From Chalara sp. BL73 (lineage: Eukaryota; Ascomycota; Leotiomycetes; Helotiales): DNA of 33,558 nucleotides. The notes below the pieces were generated by a model. It saw only the letters and a program-made list of their open reading frames with translations, did no database searches and had not been told where the DNA came from. Positions 24,350 through 32,214 of this stretch are shown piece after piece; positions within the stretch are counted from its first letter, which is position 1, and each line of letters opens with the position of its first letter. Location of the stretch: contig CAKJVC010000079.1 in NCBI GenBank assembly GCA_918026815.1, positions 1 through 33,558 of the forward strand, in the 5' to 3' direction. Both the position numbers and the translations under genes were made by a program.

Positions 24350-26104
24350 ATGGATCAACACATATCCACACTTCAAGCTCTGATAGATGGCGACTGCAAA
24401 GATGAGAAAGCTATTTTAGCACTACCCCGTCGCCGTAATAAATCACAGCGCCCTCTCGCTTTTCAGCTTGCTGCGAAGACTTTTCCAGATAAGTCTGAGA
24501 AAGCTGCCATCATACAATATGAGCAATTAACAACGCCGGCCAAAGCAAGCGTTCGCCAATTACAACGAGACCGTATTCAGGCTTCTCTATACCCCAAAGA
24601 TAACGGTGGTGGGAAACTGCTGAAAATTCAAGGCCCCTGGCCGGGTCAAGAGGCTGATCCGGTGGATCTGAAAGGACCGAAAGCCATCCCTATGCCAGTT
24701 ACCATTGGCAGTACTGCCGACTTCTCTCCTGTCTTCACTTTTCTCACCCAGAACAAAGCCTTTGATGATGCCATTGTACCTGAGGATGGTGAATCTTTAG
24801 CGGGCAAATATGGTGTCGAACTACCGTGGAAAAGCCCTATGCTAGAGTTCGATCGTGGCATCGTTTACAAAGATGGACGTCTTGACCTTTGCAAAAAAGT
24901 TGTCGGACCCACTCATATTGGCAACCTTATGGAATCTCTTGAGTCAAATCACCAAATCAAGCACTTTCTACTGGGCAATAATGCCATCTCTACCACAGGA
25001 GCCAAGCGGATTGCCGACTTTCTTCAGAAACATCCCGATCGGATGGAAACCTGGTATCTTGCGGGATGCCATATCACCCGCCATGGTCTTTCCATCCTCG
25101 TTCCACAGATGATTACGTCGTCGACAATCAACAATGTATGGTTCAAACGAAATCCATTTGGTCCACACTCCAGCTCCTTGCTTGCGGAGCTTGTTCTGAA
25201 CACACGCAATCTTCGTACTCTAGATCTCGAAACAACCGAGCTAGGAGACGAAGGGTCCTGCAAATTTATCGATCTAATCTGCGGACACCCATCCTCTCTG
25301 CGCCATCTATACTTGAATGCAAACGGCATTGGTCAGAAAGCTTGTGCAAGTCTTGGAAGATATCTGGCAGATCCAAATTGTGCTTTGGAAAGCTTGTTTC
25401 TTGCAACAAATCCTATCGGCGATGCAGGCATGCTTCTTCTCGCCCCCGGCTTGGCTAAGAATAAGACCTTGAAACGATTTACCGCAACCTCCGCCGGACT
25501 AACCAGCAAAGGGGTAATATCCCTTGCAACTGCATTTTCTGAGACGGACCACCCACTGCACACTCTAGATCTTTCAGCTTCACAAACCACAAAAGCTCAC
25601 GGACAGAAATTCAACTATCTTGATGACAGTTGTATTGAAGCCTTGAAGAGCCTAATATCGTCCCCAAATATGCGAAGCTTGGAGCTAGGTCGTACCGTGT
25701 TCTCAGAAAAGGGGTTTCAGGACGTCAGATCCACTGTTGGACATTCAGAGCTCGTTCATTTCGTCATGCACCGCGTTGAGATTTCAGGCGTCAACACTAC
25801 AAATACCACCTCAACCGAGCTCTACGAAACAGTCGCCGCTCCTAAATCATGCTCTCTAGCAGTCCGGAACCAACTAGTGAAAAATCAGGCTAAATATTAT
25901 CCACATATCAAGGAGTATGACGACTTCCTCAATAGCGAGGAATTGCGATTCTTGAGGAATACCTCAGATGTGAGACAGATTGACTCGATGTATCGAACTC
26001 GTGATAAGCGGTTGGGACTGCCGATGGATTCTATGTGGGAGCCTAATGATCCTACATGGAAACTAATTGTTGAGGATGCTGAGAAGTGGCAGCGCGAGGC
26101 CTGA
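24350..26104 (+). CDS. RNI-like leucine-rich repeat protein
   Basis: Intronless, 584 residues, no signal peptide or membrane helix. The N-terminal 190 residues are unique and charged. From about residue 195 to 460 there are ribonuclease-inhibitor-type leucine-rich repeats of about 28 residues: HFLLGNNAISTTGAKRIADF, WYLAGCHITRHGLSIL, TLDLETTELGDEGSCKFI, HLYLNANGIGQKACASLG, SLFLATNPIGDAGMLLL and LDLSASQTT. Each pairs an LxLxxN/C strand with a helix. The C-terminus is a charged tail (YPHIKEYDDFLNSEE) ending in WEPNDPTWKLIVEDAEKW. Such proteins act as scaffolds for protein binding; there is no NACHT or F-box domain here. The ATG at 24350 is the first after a long leader. The gene appears intact; partner unknown. 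Confidence 0.85.
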   Translation: MDQHISTLQALIDGDCKDEKAILALPRRRNKSQRPLAFQLAAKTFPDKSEKAAIIQYEQLTTPAKASVRQLQRDRIQASLYPKDNGGGKLLKIQGPWPGQEADPVDLKGPKAIPMPVTIGSTADFSPVFTFLTQNKAFDDAIVPEDGESLAGKYGVELPWKSPMLEFDRGIVYKDGRLDLCKKVVGPTHIGNLMESLESNHQIKHFLLGNNAISTTGAKRIADFLQKHPDRMETWYLAGCHITRHGLSILVPQMITSSTINNVWFKRNPFGPHSSSLLAELVLNTRNLRTLDLETTELGDEGSCKFIDLICGHPSSLRHLYLNANGIGQKACASLGRYLADPNCALESLFLATNPIGDAGMLLLAPGLAKNKTLKRFTATSAGLTSKGVISLATAFSETDHPLHTLDLSASQTTKAHGQKFNYLDDSCIEALKSLISSPNMRSLELGRTVFSEKGFQDVRSTVGHSELVHFVMHRVEISGVNTTNTTSTELYETVAAPKSCSLAVRNQLVKNQAKYYPHIKEYDDFLNSEELRFLRNTSDVRQIDSMYRTRDKRLGLPMDSMWEPNDPTWKLIVEDAEKWQREA

Positions 26105-26979
26105 AGTACCGCTAGTTGAATTGTGGTAATTGGCTTTGCAATCTTGAAATAATTAGCTCATAGTGTAGTACTCTGAATGCTCTTCTCCTTGAAATTCTTC
26201 TGATACATGTAAAATCTCAAGGGAATACACCGTCCCGGAATGCCTTTCACCACCATAAATATGTTTTCTGAACCAGGTTGTGTTACTAGTCAATAAGTCC
26301 ACAAGAAAACGAGAGAGAAAAGTACTCGTTATGGGGCGTAACTACATAACAAACTAAGCAGATTCATCATAGATAGTTACTCGGTATATGCGCCTGTATC
26401 AGGCGATCCAATTGTTGCCGAGTGTTTCATATTGGCTGTGATTTTTGAAGAGTGCTTAGATGACCCCACTTCTGCCCCTTTTACCTCGCTTAGGTGATGC
26501 ATTTACACCATTCAATTAGTGATAATAAATATAAAGTAGACAACCTCTACTATCTCATACCATCTTTAGTCTTAAGAGCCAAAAAACTATCACATCTTAA
26601 ACTATTCAGGGTATTGAAAAAATTCTGACTTCGGGATCAAAGTTTCGCGGACATTGAAAATATAGAATACCACCGAAGGATTAGTAAAATCATGCTTACT
26701 AAACTCTTTGTAACTTTGTACGAAGTTTCTGAGTACATTAATCTGCCATGACCTTACTAGAAAGACTTGGGCCTGATACGTTGAATGTGGTATTATGTGC
26801 ACTATTAAAGTATTAAAGTGTTAGAAAGATTAAAAGCTTTGGATTGCCTCCAGTAGGCATATTATGGAGTAGCAAATTCACAGCATACTCAAAATTCAGA
26901 TTGTCTACTAATACAGGCATTCAACTAGTAATACAGCAAGCTATTCATACATTCCTTCAATCCCACAGCGCCACGAAGC
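26105..26979. other. Convergent 3' spacer
   Basis: AT-rich in its second half. Short frames only. It separates the RNI-like gene from the OTU-like gene, which end towards each other. Nothing recognised. Confidence 0.5.
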
Positions 26980-28511
26980 TCACGCAGATCCAAGTGGGGT
27001 ATCAAACGGAAATGGAAATACACCCTCAATGTCTTCTTGATCACGCTCTTCAAAAACATTTTCCGGGATCTTCTCATCATCAGTCTCCGTCTGTCCAGGA
27101 GGCAACAGCAATGGCCTGACATCCCAAGCGACGCGCCTAAGGACTTGAACTCTCTCGACTGTGACTGGTGGGAAATATGGCTTAGTACGTAGAGGCGCAT
27201 CCAGCTTGAACATAATCAAGTTCAATCGGTCGTTCTCATCGGCGAGACCATCGAGGGGCTCTACGACCTTCATGAATGGGTACTTGACATATGGGCAACG
27301 TGAGAGCTGCATGTGAAGCCCCTCTTGAAGTGACCAGTCCTCTTTGTCCTCGACCGGTGTATTGCAATCTTGAATTGGGGTGGGAAATCGGTAGTGTCTT
27401 GGAATTCGGACAAGAGGGCGAATAGAACTTTAGCGCAAATGCATTAGTACCAGCCTATCTCTGTTGGCAGCAGGAGGCTTACTGCCATTCTCCTTTCTCA
27501 TCAATGTGCAACAGAGCTTGCTCTCCGGATTTCACGCCTCGAATTAGCACGGGGTGGTACTTTCCCTCCCACAATGGCATGACAATAACGACTTCAAGTT
27601 GGTAGCTATACAAATTAGCATTTTGGAAAAATTGAGGTAATAGAAGAGAGTTTACAGATCAGCAACAACTTGAGCCATGAAGATGTTGATTGGAACATCC
27701 TCAAAGCACGAACGATGAAGCATGGTATTTCTTGGCCTCATCTGCTCGATCTCCTCTGGGGTGCCATATACCATGCTGTTTCGTGCAAACGCGTTATACA
27801 AATCAGTGCGTGGGCCAGGAAGCTCAGTATGGGCATAGTCTAGATACTGACGGACTTCAAGGGCTGCGACTGGCCAGCTATTCTCGTGACCAAACCTAGA
27901 GTAGCTGTGTGCAAATGCCTTCCAGAAGCTACGCCCAGGGGTGTGTTCTCTAAAAGCAAATATTGCGCGTTGCCCCTTAGGCTCATCCCTAACATATTCG
28001 ATGGGGTGGGTTAGAGCTGTTTCGACGCTAAGTAGGCCTCTATTCTTGGAACGCATATCAGCAGTCAGGGTACCATAGGCAGCCCAACTGACACCGTTTC
28101 TATATTTATAGGACAGATAAGGCTGCTCCAGCTCGATAATGTATCTTTCGATGGCAGAGAGGTTTTGGAACTCATTTTCTCGTACATTCTTGAGGGCTGA
28201 GGTAGATTAGTTGCGGAACATATGAATTGTCGATCTGCGAAATATAACATACCACTTCGGACCTCTTCAACTCCTGCACATGTGCATTTGTTCAACTCTT
28301 GGATGATCTTTTTGAGCTCATTGCGCAATTTTGGTCCATTGATTGCTCGTTGGTCAAGGTAGAGCTTAATAGGGTAGTCATTGACCAAATCACGGAACTT
28401 TCCCACCATATCAAAATAACTGAGTCCCAGGTTCTCCATGATGTGGAATCTCTTGATGATTCCACTGTGAGTAGGACTATTAGGGCAACTGGAGGCGACA
28501 GGTGGCGCCAT
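26980..28511 (-). CDS. Four-exon protein with a possible OTU-like fold, catalytic Cys replaced by Ser
   Basis: Exons 28253-28511, 27656-28196, 27483-27605 and 26980-27427, with introns of 50-56 bases in consistent phase, give 456 residues starting MAPPVASSCPNS. Residues about 165-310 resemble an OTU peptidase layout. TPGRSFWKAFAHS (Ser176) sits where OTU enzymes have D-G-x-C-x-[FW]-R-A. A helix with VRQYLDYAH follows. FMAQVVADLYQLEVVIVMPL resembles the helix-strand before the active-site His, and GEWHSIRP (His308) resembles the HYxS strand. The Ser is AGC, one base from Cys TGC. The C-terminal 140 residues are Pro-rich, then acidic. I do not know a named family; the fold is an inference from pattern only. 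A spliced mitochondrial-type leader upstream (ATG near 28675) cannot be excluded. Confidence 0.65.
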
Positions 28512-29245
28512 GACGTTAGAACGATGGTGGTATTAGGATGTGGAGTGCTGTTGAAACGAAATTGAGGTTTGGTAAATGAAGGTGCAATAGTCGAGAAGAG
28601 CTGCAGAGTTGATATTTGGCAGCGGTTGGGGTAACGTACTTCGCATGTGACGGTGAATGATATTTGTCGACATGGCTTGAAAACTAGGTCGACTACTGCT
28701 TCTTTGTTTATGTCCTTCAACGTCCACCGCCTTTGGATCACTTGGAGTCCAAGGGTGAGCCTTTGCTCAGATTAAATTAGCTAAATTCCAAAACCTTCCA
28801 TTCTTCAATGGCTTCAAGCATGTTCTTGAAATTTCTTCGAATACGTCCACCGCAAAATACAACAACCTGCAGTTTCATGAGTTGTTGAACTCTGACATAC
28901 GAACTCCCCTATCATTTATTAGACTTCTATACCTCCAAATGATCAAACCTCCACACTTTGATCTGGTGAGTGCATCCTGATTAAGTCATGTTCGATGATT
29001 AACACGTAGATAACTTTGTTCTAGGGACTTCTTCGAGTGGGAACTACCGCAGGCGCCAAAACTTGTAGTCTCCATGTTCGGTAGTTTAATTTTCAGTGAG
29101 TAGAATCAGGCTTCAACCAAGACGGAAGAATATCTGCACCATCGCCTAAGATTACGTGGAACGGCTTAGCAACATTGAAACGTCAAGAAACCGAATCAAG
29201 CAATTCGATGGTTGGAGCCAGGAAGACATCTTTGCACGAAAACAT
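28512..29245. other. Spacer left of the transposon
   Basis: 5' flank of the OTU-like gene. Minus-strand frames reach to 28741 and could be a leader or upstream exon of that gene. From 28750 to 29245 nothing is recognised. The left boundary of the mobile element may lie near the end of this stretch. Confidence 0.4.
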
Positions 29246-29397
29246 AATATAATTAGACTGCGAACTGGGGTCCCACGGGGCGGGTTTTCACCTACTTGAC
29301 CCCACCCGTCGGGGTCCCACCCCATGGGTTGGGGTCTATCAAAAGCACCCACCCCACCCCATGGGGTCTTGATGGGGTGCCAAGCACCCATTACATT
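29246..29397. repeat. GGGGT/ACCCC-rich block, candidate subterminal repeats of the hAT element
   Basis: About 150 bases dense in GGGGT and ACCCC on either strand. Contains GACCCC and GGGGTC as an inverted pair around seven bases (about 29319-29337), the palindrome ACCCCATGGGGT (about 29355-29366), and the paired phrases ending in AAGCACCC. It is far more GC-rich than the flanks. hAT transposases of the Ac type bind short GC-rich subterminal repeats of this look. The outer limits are set by composition only. Confidence 0.55.
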
Positions 29398-29422
29398 TAC
29401 ACGTGACATTACAATAGTTGCT

Positions 29423-29465
29423 GTACAGTTAGAGAAGTTATACTAATAAGTCTACTAATCAAAAG
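29423..29465 (+). other. Orphan intron-like unit of the element's intron family
   Basis: A 43-base GT..AG unit containing TATACTAAT and CTACTAAT, like the introns of the genes to its right. No exon could be assigned on either side, so it is either a leftover of a lost gene or part of a non-coding transcript. It supports extending the element leftward to the GC-rich block. Confidence 0.35.
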
Positions 29466-29598
29466 CTACGCGACATAAACGTATTAAAATTTTGGTTTGT
29501 GAATTTTATTATGTGCTTAGCGCCCTATCGCTAGCGTGTATACCTTTAATAACTCCATTGCTTAACCCATTTCCTTTGTATGAACTGCGTTTGATTCT

Positions 29599-30149
29599 TT
29601 AACACCGGCCTGGGTACTTGTAGCCCGTCATTCCCTCTCTCATTCTTTGAACCAAATGCATATCCTTTACTTGAATAGTAACTCTCTTAGCGTGGATTGC
29701 GGCAAGATTTGTGACTTTAAAGTAATATTAGTATAAATATTAGTATAATGTATTTATATGAAATAACTTACGCTCGAACTCAGCTACCAAAGCAGATTCT
29801 GCGGCTTCTTGGAGACATTGTAAAGCACTAAGTTGAATGCGAAATGCGTGTCGAGACGTAATATCATACATTATTTCCCCTAACTAGTCGAGTAAATGGA
29901 GCTTTTGGGATTAAAAGCTCAGTGCTTTTTTGGTATCGTTTGATTTCTCTAAGTGCTTTGGCTACGTTTAAATGTTAGTTTTATACTAATTATTATATTA
30001 ATCAACTTACTGCCAGGTTTCAATCGATATTTCTTCTTTGGTACAGCTTTTGCAGAGGTTTTAGCAGAGGTTTTGGCAGAGGTTTTGGCAGAGGTTTTGG
30101 CAGAGGGTTTGCGAGCAGATTTGGTAGCTATTTTCTTGGTACGTGCCAT
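29599..30149 (-). CDS. Histone H3 variant with a lengthened loop 1, carried by the transposon (one +1 frameshift)
   Basis: Exons 30011-30149, 29772-29961 and 29599-29714 give 147 residues if one extra base in the G4 run (plus-strand CCCC 29877-29880) is discounted. The N-terminus [14 protein letters not shown] keeps ARTK (H3 Lys4) and Lys9-Ser10; Arg8 is Thr. Five AKTS repeats follow. [20 protein letters not shown] is the H3 alpha-N helix including the Lys56 position. Then come [22 protein letters not shown], and [19 protein letters not shown] (canonical [19 protein letters not shown]). Between LVREI and LQEA there are two residues more than in canonical H3, the spacing seen in CENP-A. The C-terminus has a nine-residue extension (TGYKYPGRC). 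Two further introns lie in the 5' leader (30156-30202, 30301-30366). Intron positions and the match over the whole fold make the H3 call firm; whether it is CenH3 is open. Confidence 0.88.
29727..29751. repeat. 25-base intron core, copy 1 (in the last intron of the H3 variant)
   Basis: ATTAGTATA, AAT, ATTAGTATA, then ATGT, inside the 57-base H3 intron 29715-29771. The identical plus-strand 25-mer recurs at 32680-32704. A 22-of-23 match is at 30164-30186. In this gene (minus strand) the motif reads as paired TATACTAAT branch-site-like elements. Confidence 0.9.
30052..30111 (-). repeat. 12-base tandem repeat in the histone tail
   Basis: Five units of GCAGAGGTTTTG (plus strand) with few changes encode the repeated Ala-Lys-Thr-Ser tail of the H3 variant. 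The last unit has GGG for GGT. Being a multiple of three it can expand without shifting the frame. Confidence 0.9.
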
Positions 30150-30366
30150 TGTAACCTATTAAGATTAGAATAAATATTAGTATAATACAGAATAATATGT
30201 ACCTGTGCAAAGTCGCAAATTATTTTCAGAAAAGGTGAAGGTGAATGTGAATATTGACACGTGAAATTGAAATTATAGCTTTGTGATTTCGACGAGAAGA
30301 CTATAAAGAATTAGTATAATGATTAATATAAAAATAGAATATAAAAAAGATAAATATAATACATAC

Positions 30367-30559
30367 TTGTGTATGGTGTAGTTGTTGGTAAATTTAATTG
30401 AAGGTTAAAAGAAGTCAGGTTTAAAAAAGTAGTTGGATGCCTTAAAATCGAGGCATAAAAACGCGACTGCCTTATTTTTCAGGATAACGCGTACTTTTCC
30501 CTCATTCATTCTTTTTGCACCAACTTATTAAATCTGAACAAAGTCAAACATCTATCGCA
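30367..30559. promoter_or_regulatory. Bidirectional promoter of the H3 variant and the SIM-motif gene, with MluI cell-cycle boxes
   Basis: Both flanking transcripts begin with leader introns that point away from this 193-base segment. It contains ACGCGT at 30487-30492, the MCB element bound by MBF for G1/S transcription in yeasts, and a second ACGCG at 30461-30465. TGCCT and AGGCA form an inverted pair around 30438-30456. S-phase timing would suit a histone; this is inferred. Confidence 0.45.
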
Positions 30560-30671
30560 GTACGTGTTTTTGGTGTATTATATTAATCTTTATACTAATT
30601 TTTGAAGCTCTAGTTCTTGCGAGTTGAAATTTGCAAAATACGCCTACTTTTCGGTTGCGTTACTTTCCAAT

Positions 30672-31977
30672 ATGGCTTCACCTTTCGAAAAGCAACCTCC
30701 TCAGGTAATTTTTATTGAAATATTATATTAATCTGTATACTAATCGGTTTCAAGGATATCATTGTCATTTCTGATGATTCAGATCATGAATTTGATATGG
30801 ATCTTGATTCCTCGCAGCAAATCGGTTCTTCCAATAAACGCAAGCGCAAATCTCCGGGCAGTTTTTCTACCAATGTGCATACTGTTAAAGCTAGAAGAAG
30901 ACTTGAAGCTATAAAAAGCAACAGTATTCAAAATCAGATCGAAAAAGCGAAAGCCGCAGATCAAGCAGCAATTACATACAGAAAAAAAGTACTCAAAAAG
31001 TCTGCCGAATTTGCACTCGCATCTGTTGCCGAGCAGAAGCGAATGATTGAGCAGTCTGCTTTGCAAGTTAGAACAAAGCGGTTCGTTTAATTTTGATTAT
31101 ACTAATTTTTATACTAACCTGTATAGTGAACGAGATGGCAAAGATTGGAAATCTGTGGCAAAAGCTTTGGGTTATGGAGAAATTGGTGGCCTATATGCAA
31201 TTGATGATGATGGAAATCCAGCATGGGAAGATATTGAGTATGAATCGGAAGACGAATACGAGTTTGAGCATATGTGGAGATTGAATGAAAAGCAAAACGG
31301 TGATAAAGCAGTTGTCGGCAAATCTGCTAAAGAGTTGAAAAATGACGGGATTGCCAAGCATAAACGATCCATTTTAGTAAGTTTCAGATTAATATAATGA
31401 TTCGTATAACGCTAATACAATTTCAGGATGCCAAAAAGCTTGAATTTAAGTTTTGGCAAAGAAAATGGCGCCGAAGCCGTCGATCTTTGTTCCGCAAAAT
31501 CCGAAAGCTTGCTGCTGGTGGACAGGAATACTTGGAAAGAACAAGCTGTCCTTACATTTACAAGAAGTACAAATTTCTACTAATTTTTATACTAATCTGC
31601 TAACTGATATAGCAAATTCTATGCGTATAAAACTCCTGAAAGATACTTTACTCAAGGAGAAAAAGGCAATTTGGAAAAATCTTGCAGCATGGGCATACGG
31701 AAATGAAGAGTGGATCGATCTGCCGGGCCCTGCAAATTGGTGGCCAGCCGACGATAAGTTAAATGACACAGGATTCGGCTTCTCCGATTCGTTGACAGGC
31801 CATAGAGAAGCGTTTGATATGGTATATGCTACGGAAATTCCGGAAGATGGATCATACGAACGTATTTTCCCCGCTTATAATGATTTGTTTTTGATGACAG
31901 ACAATTCTTTAAGTCAAACAATCGTTAAAGCATTCTTTGGTTTACAAAGCAGCTTTCAAAAGCCGCGTAAGCTGTAA
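30672..31977 (+). CDS. Transposon-borne protein with SUMO-interaction-like motif and NLS, otherwise unknown (one +1 frameshift)
   Basis: Five exons: 30672-30704, 30755-31080, 31127-31376, 31427-31566 and 31613-31977; a leader intron lies at 30560-30607. If one A of the A5 run at 31433-31437 is discounted, all phases agree and give about 370 residues. Near the N-terminus DIIVISDDSDHEFDMD has the hydrophobic core plus acidic tail of a SUMO-interacting motif, followed by the basic run NKRKRKS (likely NLS). Residues about 50-120 form a charged, probably coiled-coil helix. Then come KDWKSVAKALGYGEIGGLY, an acidic stretch YESEDEYEFE, and a Trp-rich C-terminal half (KKAIWKNLAAWAYGNEEW, PGPANWWPADD). 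I do not recognise the family. Nuclear location and a helper role in transposition or chromatin are guesses. Confidence 0.7.
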
Positions 31978-32214
31978 ATGTATATGTAGTTTTTAAGTAT
32001 ATACAACAAATGAAGCAAGGAACTTTAAGCAGATATATTCAATTTTATACTAATCTTTATACTAATCATTATATTTTACATTAATTTTTGGAAGTTTAAT
32101 TATAACCTTTAATATGTACAATTTTTTGGAAGTAGTAATTTAACTTGTGTTTAAATACTTGTTTTTTCTTTCCGATTTGATGCTTTTTTTTTTTACTTGC
32201 ACACTTTTGTTGCT

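Noticed and set aside
28292..28741. 149-codon minus-strand ORF overlapping the first exon of the OTU-like gene
   Set aside because: It is out of frame with the well-supported exon. A spliced leader remains possible, so it was mentioned only as an alternative start.
19549..30149. Functional link between the Hst3/Hst4 sirtuin and the H3 variant (which keeps the Lys56 position)
   Set aside because: Lys56 is near-universal in H3 and the two genes are separated by several host genes, so their presence in one window is probably chance.
32147..32214. Hydrophobic N-terminus of the transposase frame as a signal peptide or membrane anchor
   Set aside because: hAT transposases are nuclear. The stretch is AT-rich leader in the same frame as exon 1; starting at ATG 32215 with one base removed from the T5 run gives exon lengths divisible by three.
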